Source of the DNA: Heterotrichella gracilis
Lineage: Eukaryota; Sar; Xanthophyceae; Tribonematales; Xanthonemataceae
Length of the DNA: 64,000 bases
Direction: 5' to 3'
Assembly (NCBI GenBank): GCA_032358255.1
Contig: JAULBX010002556.1
Location: 62,001-126,000 of the forward strand
The notes beneath the pieces are model-generated. The model ran no database searches. It was not told the origin of the DNA and worked only from the letters and a program-made list of their open reading frames with translations. The translations under genes were made by a program, and so were the position numbers. Below, one piece after another: positions 21,313 through 33,700 of the stretch (within the stretch, counting starts at the first letter, position 1; each line of letters opens with the position of its first letter).

Positions 21313-24300
21313 TCACGCCAGGTACGCCACGCTGCACCCCCCTGCCGACATCTCCTCCAGTTCCCACTTGGCCACCTGCGGGTGCCGCGTCAGCAGCGCC
21401 TGCACCTCGCCACGCACACGCCCAGTGCCCACGCCATGCACCACAAACAGGCAACCGGTGCCGGGCCTCGCTGACCCGATGGCGCTCTCAACCTGCAGGG
21501 AGAGGCTCACGGTTTAGGGGTTTTGGGCTGAAATTGGGGTTCAGTGTTCTCTTTGCCAAGGGTTTCATGCGCACGTAGTGCACCACAGACAGGCACTTGT
21601 TTTGCCCTGAAACGACAGGGCTTGTTGACACCACAATCATCGACATCACCACCCCATGCCAATGCAATGCAGGCCCATACAGAAGACCTTACCCTACAAT
21701 AAGGCAATTATCCCCTTTCCACCCCTCTCCCCACCCACCTGGAACACAGCATCCTCTGCATTCATCCCCCGCACATCCACAGTGTTGAAGCTCGTCTGAA
21801 TGCTGACCACCTGCCTGTCCTCCCTCCCCGCTCCCTCCTGCTCCACCCCCCCTTCACCCCCCGGCCGCCACCGCCGCTCCTTCAGGCTCTGCTGCTGCTG
21901 CTCTTTGCGCACTGCCACCTGGCGAGCCTGGCATGCAAAACAATTGATTGAGATTACGAATAGATATTTGAATATTTACTCCACTGTTTGCCATTGTGCC
22001 AAAAACGTGCCGGGACTCGATTTATATTTGTTTATTTACTCCAATGTGACCATTCTACCACAAGGTGACAAAAACGTGGCGGGACTCGATAGATATATGA
22101 AGCAATAGTAGAACCAAGCCAAGCAACCCTGAGCCATTGTGTTGGTTGAGGAACAGGAGCTAAAAACGAGAAGGGCATTGCAGCATGGTTTGCAACCCTA
22201 CTGCCCACGATGCCCCGACCTTGCATGCCAAGGGCTGCTTGGCCCGGCCCGGTGTCATGTTTGAGTTTTAGGTTTTAGGGTCAGGTTCAGGGTTATGGTT
22301 TGGGTATATGCTACCTTGGTGTTAAGGGCTGCTTGTTTAGGATTTAGGATTTCAAACCCTAAATTGGGATTAGGATTGGGGTGAAGGCTACCTTGCATGC
22401 CAAAGACTGCTTGGCATGGCCAGCAATGTCATGCTTTAGGGTTTAGGATTAGGGTTGAGGTGAAGGCTACCTTGCTGCTTGGCCTGGCCTCGTGTCATGT
22501 TAAGGTTTTAGTTTAGGGTCAGGTTTAGAATTATGGTTTGGGATGTATGCTACCAAGCGTGCGAAGGACTGCTTGGCTTGGCCCGCAATGCCATGGTTTA
22601 GGGTTTGAAGTTTAGGGTAATGGATTGGGGTGTAGGTTACCTTGCGTGCCAATGACTGCCTTGCCTGGTCCGCAGTGAGTGGCGAAATCTCTGACAGCCG
22701 CACCTCGATGGCCAAGGTGCCAACCTTGACGCTCAGCTTGTTGCCGGACTTGCCTGCATGCAAAGTGCATCACTCAGCGTGGTTTATGGTCTGCCAGAGA
22801 CTGTAGTACACTGGGACAAAGACCGAACCCAAATTTCCAAGCTGCCGGATGCACATGTCAGCAGTGTACACACTTGCCGGATTTGCCTGCTTCCAAAGGT
22901 CCGTGCCACTCACTGGTGGTTGTGTTGGGCAGACAGTTGAGCGTATCTAGCCAATACCGAGTACAATCCCCACGGTATGCTGCAGTAAAATTGGTGGAAA
23001 GGGAACCCTGCACACCATGCTGTGCCATGACTGCACGTTGCTGTGCACATGCTTAAGTCATTGGCCAAACCCTAAACCCAAAACCCTACACCCTATATTC
23101 TATACCCTTACACCCAAGCTGGCTGCCTCACCTGCCCCCTTGACCACCTGGCCGATCGCCCCCCCCATCTTCAGAACCTTAACGCTCTCCCCATCAGCCG
23201 GACGCCACTCCCCGTCGCCACTGGTACCTGCGCCACCCCCCTCCTCCCCCCCTTCACCATCGCTCCATTCCTCCCCTGCCGCCTCCCCGCCTCCCAGGCT
23301 GGCAGCAAATCGAAGACCCAGCAGTCCCGCTGAGGCAGCTTTTGCAGCCCTGATTTCCGCCTGTAGACCAAATCTGTGCTTAGAAACCATACGAGGACAC
23401 GTGTTATTCAAATGAGGCAAATCCACCGAGCATGGGACTGCCTGTACTACTATGGTATTGGTCAGCCACACGCCATCCTCCCTGCTTCTTAAAACCTGCT
23501 GCCGAGTAGCATGATCCTCAAAAATTACCATTACTCACTCCTCAGTCCAATGGGCCTGCCATCACCCACCTCAATCGCCTGGATGACCCCCTGCGCCTCC
23601 TCCACACTCACGCTCCCCCCTTGCACCCCAGCAACCGCCGCCTTGAGCTGGCCAGTAGCCCTCTTCACATCCTCCCGCACCCCCCGCTGCCCCTCCTTCA
23701 TTAATTTCTTCTCCCGCTCCCGCAGCGCGTCGAACTCCTGCTGGGTTGAGGCGCGCTGCTGCTCCGCCACCTGGCGCCGCCGGGCGGCCTCCTCTGCCTG
23801 CGAGGGTTTTGTGCAGGGCTTGAGATGTAGTCTGTTCTTGGGACGGCAAGTATGGATCCCGTATTGCATGCCGCCGTGCCCCTGTGAAGGGTTCGCCAAT
23901 GCAACACCTCTGATCTAATCACACTTTACATGTACAGGGGTTCTGTGTAGGGTTTACCAATATAAAGGGCCCTGGTTCAACCACACTACACCCACCTGCT
24001 TCTTCAGTGACCCACTTCCCACCGTTCACATTACCCTACCTTAGGGTTCAACGCTGCAAAACCCTGATGTAGGATTCCACCCACCTGCTGCCTGGCCGCC
24101 TCCACCTGCTCCTCCAGCGACCCAGCCAGCGCACTCCCCTGCATGGTCCCCATATCGCTCCCCCCTTGGCCCCTCCCCCCCCGCATCTCCACCACCACCC
24201 GCCGCGCCTCAGCCACCACTGCCCGATCAAACCCTAAACCCTCAGCCACCGCCAGCGCATTGGATGCGCCTGCCTGGCCCCAGAGCAGGCGGTAGGTGGG

Positions 24301-27300
24301 GCGCAGCGAGGCCAGGTCGAATTCCATGCTGGCATTGACAAAGCCCGGCTGGCTGGTTGCTAGATCCTGTGGCCAGAAACATTTAAGGATAATTCAGTTT
24401 GATTATGAAATAAGGAAAATGGGTATTACATGAGTAGGTGGGGCGCAGCGAGGCCAGGTCAAACTCCATGCTGGCGTTGACGAAGCCCGGCTGGCTGGTT
24501 GCTAGATCCTGTGGCCAGAAGCATTTAAGAATAATTCAGTTTGATTATGAAATAAGGAAAATGGGTATTACATGGGTAGGTGGGGCACAGCGAGGCCAGG
24601 TCGGAGTACATGCTGGCGTTGACAAAGCCAGGCTGGCTGGTTGCCAGGTCCTGGAGTAGAAAGAATGAAGAATAAGTCATGTTGAATGAGGTGTGCAGGA
24701 AAGTCGTTCAGGAGTGGATGGTCAGGAATGCTTGCATGAGCATGTTTTCTCAGCATGGTGGGTTCTTGTCCAAGAATGGTTGGTCACGAATGAATACTAG
24801 CACTGCTGCCAAACTGCGGTTCAAGGCCGGTTGCTCAAAATCGGTTGTTGCAGAGTGGTGTGTCAAGATTCGCCCTGTTTGTTCCACCGTGGCTTCCTCA
24901 CCTTGAGCTCAGCATGGTGCGTGGTTGCAAAGGTGAGTGCCGCTCGATCCGCCAGGGTTTCCAAAATGGCGGCCGCAAGGGCGGAACCCTCGACAGGGTC
25001 TGTGCCGCTGCCCACCTGGCAAGGGGAGGGAACACAAGAGAGGATCAACCAGAGGAACTGGATACCGGACTCCTGTATGGTACAGGTTTTGTTGAGCCTC
25101 GTTGTTGTGATTATGTTGTTATGTTTGTGCATAACATGATGCTGCCTCCCCTGGTAAAGGGGAGAACACATGCAAGGATGGACACATGGTGAGGGACCGC
25201 GTGATGGTCAGTATTGTGGTGCTGCCCCTATAAAAGGGTTCTGGAGACACACACATCTGAACAAGGGGCAAAGTCAACCCTCGACAGGTAGAATTCACAT
25301 CTCCATCAGCAGGGTCAGACCTCCCACCGCCCCCTCTACCACCATCCCAACCCTCCATTTACCTCATCCAGTAGAACCAAATCTCCCTTCCCAACCGCCA
25401 CCAGCGCATTGCTGATGCGCCGCACATGGCCACTGAAGGTTGACAGGTTCTGCTGCAGGCTCTGGCCGTCACCCACATCAGCAAGCACCTGGGGCAGCAG
25501 GGTTTAGGGTTTAGAATGTAGGGTTTCAGGTGTAGGGTTTGGGGTTTAGGTTCTGCTGCAGGCTCTGGCCGTCACCCACATCAGCAAGCACCTGGGGCAG
25601 CAGGGTTTAGGGTTTAGAATGNNNNNNNNNNNNNNNNNNNNNNNNNNNNNNNNNNNNNNNNNNNNNNNNNNNNNNNNNNNNNNNNNNNNNNNNNNNNNNN
25701 NNNNNNNNNNNNNNNNNNNNNAGGTTCTGCTGCAGGCTCTGGCCGTCACCCACATCAGCAAGCACCTGGGGCAGCAGGGTTTAGGGTTTAGAATGTAGAA
25801 TTTCAGGTGTAGGGTTTGGGATTTAGGTTCTGCTGCAGGCTCTGGCCGTCACCCACATCAGCAAGCACCTGGGGCAGCAGGGTTTAGGGTTTAGAATGTA
25901 GAATTTCAGGTGTAGGGTTTGGGGTTTAGGTTCTGCTGCAGGCTCTGGCCGTCGCCCACGTCAGCAAGCACCTGGGCAGCAGGGCATAGGTTTTAGCTGC
26001 AATGACAGCAGGGTTTAGGGTTTTAGGGCCAAGAGTGCAGGGTTTAGCTACAAGCGGGCAGGCCCTGAAAAGCCCACCTCTGCATATGCAGCACCAGGTG
26101 CAAGGGTTTTGATTTAGGGTCAACATCATGATTGGCACATACCCGACCCGAGTGTACACATGCACCTACCTTTTGGACCCACATCATGGTGGGCTGCTCC
26201 CCATTCCCTGTGTGATTTAGCCAAGGATTGGGGCAAAGGATTTGGGATTTGGATTTGAACTACCGCTTTTTTACTTTTCCCTTTTTTCCTTTGGTGCATT
26301 AATGCACATCGGTGCATGCAACTCGGTGGATGCTAGGCATGGGATACACATGCCCTTGTACATACCTTTTGGAACCACATCATGGATGGCTGCTCCCCGC
26401 TGCCCGTGTGGACAAACAGCCCCGCCTTGGCCATCAGCACGCACAGGCCAAGCAGCTTGAGCGAGGCGGTTTTCCCCCCCGTGTTGGGCCCCGTAACAGC
26501 CACCACCTTGATGCCAGGGGGCACCATCAAATCAACAGGACGGGGGAGGGGGTTGGGCTCTGCCGGTGGCGCCGGTTCCCTCCCCTGTGGCGCTGCTTTG
26601 GGTGCTTCCCCCTTGGGGGTTGCAAAGGGGGAGGCGGCATCCATGTAGTTGTTTTCGAATGCTGCCATGTCAGCCGCGGGGGGGGAGGGCAGGGGGGGGA
26701 GGCATGATTCTAGGAGAAGGGGGTGGCGCGCCTGCAAGGGGGTTGGGTGCTGCTTACAACAGGAAATGCTAGGAAGACTACCACGTAATGTTGCATGTTT
26801 CATGGACTTTGAGTCGCCTATTGACTGTGCATGAGCCGGACTAAATGGAGGTATGCATGCACAGGGTTGTACCAAATCGTGTTGCCATACACAGTCCCAC
26901 TACACAGCCACATGCAAAGAAATACAAGGTTTGGCAGGCTGGCCATCACTGACGCCAGAACCAAGGGTGAAGTTTTCAGTCAAATTCAGCATGAGCCCAA
27001 TAAGACTCATATTTTGCAAACAATGTGTGTCACCCCGCACCTGTGGCACGTGCACCAGCCCCTCAGGCCCCCCTGTGGTGAAGCGCGGTTTCACCCCCTG
27101 CAGCCATGCCGCGTGCCTCCCCCTTGCAGCCGCCAGGTCAAGGTCGCGGATGGATCGAAGCACACACAGGATGCGCGCATGCTCGGCCCCAACCTAGAGT
27201 GATACAGAAGGGTTTTGCTTGTTAGGGTGTAGTTGCTGAGAAGAGTTTTGGGTCAAGGGCGGGTTTTAAAGATCATGATTAAATACGACAGACCAAAAGA

Positions 27301-30024
27301 TACCACGTGCAGACCAACCCCCCACCCCCCACCATGACAGCCTGGTACTCTGATACCCTCCGCTCCTCCACCATCCTCAACCCCCATAGGTAAACACATC
27401 CCACAAAGAAATACCATCAAACCCACCACCGCCACCACCACCACCGCCACCACCACCCACCATGGCCGCCAGCTCAGCCAGCACCCTCCCCTCCTCCTCA
27501 GCCACCGCACCCCCCAGCATGGCCTCAGCATTGTTAAGGGGCACCACAGGGGCAGGCTCCATGTACTGCGTGGACCCACTCCCGCTGGCGGCCAATGTCA
27601 CGCTGCCACGTGGCAGCTCGCCCTGGCGGGAGGAGCGCACTGCCACACACAGGCGATCGCGCCGGATGACAACCTGGGGTGGGGGTTGAGGCGGGTGGAG
27701 ACGTCTGGGTACACGCCAGAGGGGCAAAAAGGAGGAGACAAAGTCACAGGCCACAGGCAGCAACTCGAGAAGTACTAAAGGGTTTCCATAGGTTTTCGCA
27801 CGATTTTTGTAGGGGTGAATCATGAGGATTTGCCCACCTGCGGCCGCTCCGAAACCTGTTGCTGGTGCAGCGTCCTGGCCCAAAGAAAACACTGATTGTA
27901 GCGTTTTTGTAGGGTGCCCTAGGGTTTTTGTGCGGGTAAAGTCAAGAGGTTCTGCCCACCTGCGGCCGCTCCGACACCCCTTGCTGGTGCAGCGTCCTGG
28001 CCCACTCATCCACCGAGGCCCTGAGCTGCTGCATGTTGGCGGCGCGCTGGGCCCGTAGGGTTCGTAGGGTCTCACTGGCACCATCCACGATGTACCCATC
28101 TGGACCCTACACAAGGGTGTGTCAGATGGAAAGCCAAAGGGGATTTATCCGAAGTGGGAAATAATTAGCGGGAAGGAGCTTATCTGGCTGTACTGCTGGA
28201 ATGTAAGTAAGCTTGCATTAATGGATTTCAAGTATCCTCATGTAGGCCATTCCTGACCGCATTTTGACACAAGTGAGCACAATTTTGAATGTTACGGTGC
28301 TGTCTGGCTGCTGAAGGTGCATGTGAGCTACGCTGGTCCTGCATGCAAGGATGCAATCGGATACCATTCCTGCCCCCGCCAAACATCGATACACCTCCGA
28401 ATGGCAGCCTAAACCCCGAACCTGAACCCTAAAATGTAGCCTAAACTTTAAACTCTATCCCCCATACCTTAATGCACCTCCTGATGGCAGCCCTCAGCTC
28501 AGGCAGGGCGCCCCCGATGCCACCTGCCAGCTGGCACAATGCAGGGAACTCCACCGCTGACGTGGCGCCATTTGACTGCCTGCCTGCTGACGTGGCGCCA
28601 TCTGCTTGGCCGCCAGCGCCCACCGCCAACTCCAGGGCATGTGCAGCTTCCAAGGTGGATGCTACAGCGTGGAGGGCGAGGGGGTGCAACACCGAACCCG
28701 AGGCCGCGGCGTCCACTGCTGGGCGCAGGTCGTATGTCCCATCAAACCTGCGCCGCCAAAGCATGTGGGTGGGGTGGGGTGGGGATTGGCATGGTTGCAC
28801 ACTGCTGGCGGGATGAAAATGCAAAATGCGCGCGCTCGACCCCTGTGAGGGCGGAGGTGATCTAGAATGTCCCTTTTATTTAAATTTAGCCGGCAGAAAT
28901 CGACATCATACTTTTCCGAGCATGTCGTAAAACCCTAGCTAATTCCCGCTAAAACCCTCCCTGAGCCCCGCCACCTCGTGCCTCCTCCGTCTCCTATTGG
29001 CAACATCTCCCCAAAAGCCCTAGCTCATCCCAGCCAAAACCCTAGCTCATCCCAGCCAAAACCCTAGCTGATCCGCCAAAACCCACCTGAGCCCCGCCGA
29101 CTGTGCCTCCTCCGTCTCCTGCAGCAGGCGCTGGCTGTGCTCCAGGGATGCGCCAAGTGGCAGGCGGGCAGCCAGTGCCACCTCAGCGGCCAAGGGGGTG
29201 CGGGTGAAACAGGCAACCTATGGAAGGGATATAGCATTTGAAATTGGTTAGCGTTCAAAAACAAAGCCGCTGGTTGTGGGGTGAAACATGCAAGGGGTTG
29301 AGCAAGCAGCGCATGGATTTTTGCGGTGCATGGTACGCGGCAGGGAGGTTGGCTTCGGAGGGCGAGCGTGTGCATCGCCAACCCTTAGGGGTTCTCCCAA
29401 AACCCTACCGGCCATTCCAGCGACTCCCGCTCAGCTGCAGCTGCCGCATGGCGGATGCGGCTAGCTGGTCAAGCAGCGCATGGATGTGGCACGAGGTGGG
29501 ATGCCATGCATGGAGATAGCTTCAGAGTGCTCTTGCGCATCTAGTCTTTGGGTCCCTGACCCAACAGGTTTTTGCCCAAACCCTTAGCAATGCCCTACCT
29601 GTCGGCACACTGCGGGCCACTCCAGCATGGCCAGTGACTCCCGCTCAGCCGCAGCTGCCGCATCACTCCGGGGTTTGTCACCGCCACGCTCCCTGCCTCT
29701 TTGCTTTCCCCTCCCCTGCTCCCCTTGTAGCTCGATGCCGGGTGGCGCCTCCTGAGTGGCTGGGGTGCTACTTGCCTGGCTGCGGATGATGCCTGTTGGC
29801 CGCACACCTGGCGAGCGCCTGGGGTGGTGTGATGGTGGCGGTGCCCGGAGGTGGTGGCTGTGGGTGGGTGGTGGGAGCGGTGGGTGGGTGGTGGGTGCTG
29901 TGGGTGATAGCCAGTGTCTGGTAGGGCGCTGTGCTGGGACGTGCGCCATTGTGCCCTGCTTGTGTATAGTGGGCTGTGGGAAGTAGTGCTTCAAATGTGC
30001 CACGGTGTAAAAGACTGGAAGCAA
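21313..30024 (-). CDS. MUTS2: MutS2 ATPase with C-terminal Smr domain
   Basis: MutS2-family ATPase; in bacteria MutS2 acts on recombination intermediates or collided ribosomes, and plant homologues are predicted to be organellar. Exons: 30024-29599, 29217-29087, 28747-28468, 28106-27960, 27673-27461, 27193-27041, 26731-26366, 25488-25363, 25015-24902, 24366-24085, 23797-23570, 23360-23132, 22753-22641, 21927-21739, 21492-21313; 1058 aa in phase. The first about 110 residues are Pro/His/Thr-rich and could be a transit peptide. The MutS core contains [16 protein letters not shown], Walker A GPNTGGKT (about 531-538), Walker [20 protein letters not shown] and ATTHHAELK. The Smr domain has [12 protein letters not shown] and [14 protein letters not shown]. 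There is no mismatch-recognition domain, as expected for MutS2. A low-complexity insertion of about 50 residues sits between ARHPLL and Walker A. Exon-boundary copies occur in at least seven introns. Confidence 0.93.
22223..22590 (-). repeat. Multiple degenerate copies of the 3' edge of MutS2 exon 13
   Basis: The exon 13 end (coding [10 protein letters not shown] plus donor; 22641 onward) recurs at about 22550, 22470, 22390, 22315 and 22223, each as a block like TACCTTGCATGCCAA..CTGCTTGG. The blocks are separated by TTTAGGG-rich spacers. Copies have drifted but keep the GTAACC/GTAGCC-like donor. Confidence 0.85.
24434..24660 (-). repeat. 142-bp tandem copies of the 5' edge of MutS2 exon 10
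   Basis: The segment beginning GTAGGTGGGGCGCAGCGAGG at 24292 (inside exon 10) recurs at 24434 and 24576, an exact 142-bp period. Each copy carries the first about 75 bases of the exon, an acceptor and the same AT-rich intron piece (ATTCAGTTTGATTATG). The high identity points to recent duplication. Confidence 0.95.
25446..25975 (-). repeat. 103-bp tandem array of the 5' edge of MutS2 exon 8
   Basis: The unit starts at 25446 (inside the real exon) and recurs at 25549, 25723, 25826 and 25929, exactly 103 bp apart except across the N gap. Each unit holds about 43 bases of exon 8 (coding [14 protein letters not shown]), the acceptor CTGCTGCCCCAG, and a block of TTTAGGG-like heptamers. The sequencing gap falls inside the array, so the true copy number is unknown. 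Confidence 0.97.
25622..25721. other. 100-N assembly gap
   Basis: Exactly 100 Ns, a conventional placeholder size. It lies inside the 103-bp tandem array and was most likely caused by it. Confidence 0.99.
26163..26212 (-). repeat. Copy of the 3' edge of MutS2 exon 7
   Basis: Exon 7's last about 45 bases plus donor (26361-26410 on the plus strand) are repeated about 200 bp further into the intron. The copy keeps ACCTTTTGGA.CCACATCATGG and the CTGCTCCCC stretch. Confidence 0.85.
27830..27884 (-). repeat. Copy of the 3' edge of MutS2 exon 4
   Basis: The sequence CACCTGCGGCCGCTCCGA and the following about 30 bases at 27958 onward are repeated 127 bp away within the intron. The donor GTGGGC is retained. 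Confidence 0.9.
28945..29086 (-). repeat. Short tandem repeats at the end of MutS2 exon 2
   Basis: A degenerate copy of the exon 2 end (CTGAGCCCCGCC..GTGCCTCCTCCGTCTCCT) lies at about 28970. Between it and the exon are repeats of about 24 bp containing CCCTAGCTCATCCCAGCCAA. Confidence 0.8.
29404..29482 (-). repeat. Copy of the 3' part of MutS2 exon 1
   Basis: GGCCATTCCAGCGACTCCCG and the following Ala-coding stretch match exon 1 at about 29609-29665 and lie in intron 1, next to AACCCTAGGG-type heptamer sequence. Confidence 0.8.
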
Positions 30025-30733
30025 GTGGCTGCAACTAGTGTGTTTTGAGGACTAGGCAGGAGCCCTCACATGAGACGAAGCAGAAGAACTCGTGGCCAGA
30101 CAAGCCCTAAGGGATGCAGGTCACCCAATTGGGTGTAAACTAGTCGCTGAGTGGTTGGAGCACAGCTGCCAAGCGCTGTGGCAGCGCCAGAAGTCGTGCA
30201 AGTTGTCGTGTGGTTGAGGTAGCATGCCAACCACATGTGCTTCCTAGCACCCCTCACGGACTTCCCCCCTACAATCACCCTTGTCAAAACAGGCAACGCG
30301 GTTGTTTTTACAGCGCTCGCACCTCCTTGTTACCTCATTTGTGTTCAACACATGTAAACCCAGTGTGCACTCTGATGCCTGCTGCCACGTGTCGCTTTCA
30401 GAGGATCAGTGCCGCCTCGAACAAAGAGACTGATGCATGCACACATGCTTTCTCGCTTTCTAAGCGTGCCTAGACTTTCTTCAGGTTCAAAATTGGATGT
30501 TCGCTTGTGCTCGACATCCTTTCGCTGCTGGGTGGCTACTTGTGCGCGTTTGACTGCTTCCAGAACGTCGTTGCAGGCTTGTCACTGGACCAGCTCCCAT
30601 CGGCAAACACCAACTTTGCGTTCTCCAGAGCTGCAATTAGCTTTTGCTGGTAGACAGGTCATATTTACTGTAACCCAGTAGCTGTTGAAAGCGTTTACCA
30701 AGGCGGGAGCGCACCAGTGGTGCATCAGGGGCA
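30025..30733. other. Divergent intergenic region between MutS2 and TrpRS
   Basis: About 0.7 kb between head-to-head start codons; a candidate bidirectional promoter. No exon is supported and no core promoter element could be assigned. Confidence 0.6.
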
Positions 30734-33700
30734 ATGACGGAGGTGGTCCCAGATGCCCCTACAGTGGAAGAAAATGGCTCCACCGAGCAGGTTAGACAGC
30801 ACACTGACTACAGAGACTTTCCAACTATCTATATGCATGGTGCTGAATGCCCCCTTGGTACTTGACCTGGCAATGTGGACGTCATGGGTTGTCTAGGGGC
30901 ATGGGGGTGGGCATCCCAATGGTGGTATTCCTACCTGGTTGTGAAGGTCGAGTGTCTAGGGCTGAAACCCTGCGCTTGATGCAGGTTGTGACACCATGGG
31001 ATGTGGCTGGAGGTTCCGATGGGGCCATCAACTATGACAAGCTGGTGGAACAGGTGAGTGCCACCCCTTGCATTTGGCTCTAGCATGCTTCGCACACAGC
31101 AAAAGGGTCCACTGCTGCACCACAAGTTAAACCCTAAATCGCTGACAATCTGTGTTCCACCTGTGTGCAGTTTGGCTGCTCAGCCATCGACGATGCCCTG
31201 ATCGCAAGGTATGCCGCCACCTGCCTGTGAGGCACCTGACCAGCCTGGCTGTGAGGCACCTGACCACACTGCCCTGCACCCCACCAGGCCTGTGCGCCTG
31301 CTATCCACCAGTACTGTAGCTGGCTAATACAGCCAGAATACCAGTCAATTCTGCACAAGCAGGGCCGAGGAACCTCATAATGCCTCTTTTTAAAATTTAA
31401 CCAGTGATCCCCTGATCCCTGTGGGCTGTGCAGGATAGAGCGGCTGACCAAGCGGCCCGCCCACCCCTTCCTCAAGCGCGGGGTGTTCTTTGCACACAGG
31501 GACTTGAAGGAGTTACTGGACTGCTACGAGAAGGGGGTGCCTTTCTACCTATACACGGGACGGGTGAGTGGCCATGTGGGGGGGGAGCGAGTGGGTGCTG
31601 ACCCACTCACTCACTCACTCACTCACTCACACATACAACCCAGGTAGTATGAGTATGCTGGTGAACTGCGGCAGCCATCTAACAAAGCGCACGACAGATA
31701 AGTACTGTATGATTGTTGCGCCCTGGGGGCTTATAATCCTCGATTGCATTGCCCCCATGGGAAACATAATCTGTGCACGCCAGGCACCTTTGCCACTTCG
31801 TGCATGCAATGTATGCCTTAAACATGGCATCCCAACCCTACCAGCCCTGCAGGGCCCTGCCTCTGAGGTGCGCCACCGGGGTCACAAATTTCATCCCCCC
31901 CCACCCCTGAATCTGATCATTTCCATCCTCTCCCCACTCAGGGCCCCTCCTCCGAGGCGCTCCACCTTGGCCACCTGGTGCCCTTCATGTTCACAAAGTG
32001 GCTCCAGGAGGCGTTCAACGTGCCGCTGGTCATCCAACTCACGGACGATGAGAAGTACCTGTGGAGGTGGGGCGCGCACACACTTTAGGGGTTAGGGTTG
32101 GGGTTTAGGGTTCAGGTGTGCAACGTGCCGCTGGTCATCCAGCCCACCGATGATGAGAAGTGGAGGCGAGCTGCGCACACGCCTTAGGGTAAAGGTGTCG
32201 GGTGTAGGGTGAAGGGTCATTGGCATGCATGCACTCCCCGCGCGCATTGCCGCCCATGAATTGCATGTATGCACTGGCCTGGGGTGAGGGGTGGGCTGTA
32301 TCACTGGCACGTACCCTGTGGAATGCGGGCCCTGCATTCCTGGCATGTGGAGCGCTGGTCATCCAGCAGGATAACGAGAAGCGCCTGTAGAAAAGAGGCA
32401 CAAGCATCCATTGGCATGTATGCCGCTGGCCACGGACGGCGACGAGTAACAGTTAGGCACGAGCACACATTGCAATTGCCCCTCCTATATAAATGAGGCA
32501 CCCGCTTCCATTGGCACGTCTCATCCGAGACCGAAGCTCCATGTTTCCCCCTACTAGGGGTCTAGAGGTGGACGAGGCGAGGCGCCTGGCGCGGGAAAAC
32601 TGCAAGGACATCATCGCCTGTGGGTTTGACGCCAGCAAGACGTTCATCTTCTCGGACTTTGAGTATGTGGGCGGCGCCTTCTACCGCAACATTGTGCGGG
32701 TACAGAGGTGCGTGGGGTTGGGGTTGGGGATGGGGATGGGGATGGGGAAAGTGGGGAAAAATTGTGTGTCTGTGCAGTACTCATGTAAGGCATGGAGTGT
32801 GCTGGGATGGGTGGGCGGGGTGGGTGAATGGTGGGGATTATATGTGGGGGGGGCATATGGGTGGGGTGAAGATTGGGTTATCATTGCTGTGTCCATTGGT
32901 ACGGGAGAAGCATGGAGCATACACATTTCATACCACAGCCCCATCCCTCCGTCCATATGCCCAAGCCCTCCCCAGAAGTAAGTAAGTATGTGCATTCCAA
33001 ATTTGAAGGGAGACTAGCATGCCTATGTATTCCTTACCTCCTATGTATTCCTCACCAAGAGCCAACCATTCTCACCCTCCCCTCCCTCCGCGTCCCAGGT
33101 GTGTGACCATGAATGCCGCGCGGGGCATTTTCGGGTTTACCATGGAGGACAACATTGGCAAGATCGCATTCCCAGCGGTGCAGGCAGCGCCTTCGTTCCC
33201 GGACTCCTTCCCGCACATGTTTGGCACGCGCAAGGACGTGCGGTGCCTCATCCCCTGCGCAATCGACCAGGACCCATACTTCAGGATGACGCGGTGAGCG
33301 GTGGGATGGGGAATGTGGAGGGTGGAGAGGGGTGGAGGGGGGGATTTATCATGGTGGGAGGGCTGTTGTGCTGCCATGTGCTGCTGTAGCACACCACCTT
33401 AAATCAGTCCCCTATACATCTGCTTGAACCGTTCCCCTTCACTGCGGTCCCCGCCAACCAGGGGGCTAAGAACCAACACATCAATGGTTTGCAAGGGGAA
33501 ATGCATGTGCCAAAGTAATGCCGGGGCACCTGGCAGTAGGACAAAGGCTGCGCATGGGCCACTGTTAGTGACGCCCTCCTCATACCCACCACCAACCCCA
33601 CCACCCGCAGGGACGTGGCGCAACGCATGGGTCACCACAAGGTGGCGCTCATCGAGTCCCGCTTCTTCCCCGCCCTGCAAGGGGAGAGCGGTAAGATGAG

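Noticed and set aside
25446-25975. The regularly spaced 103-bp units considered as a CRISPR-like or satellite array
   Set aside because: The units contain coding sequence of the adjacent MutS2 exon and its splice site, with no variable spacers. This is a eukaryotic intron repeat.
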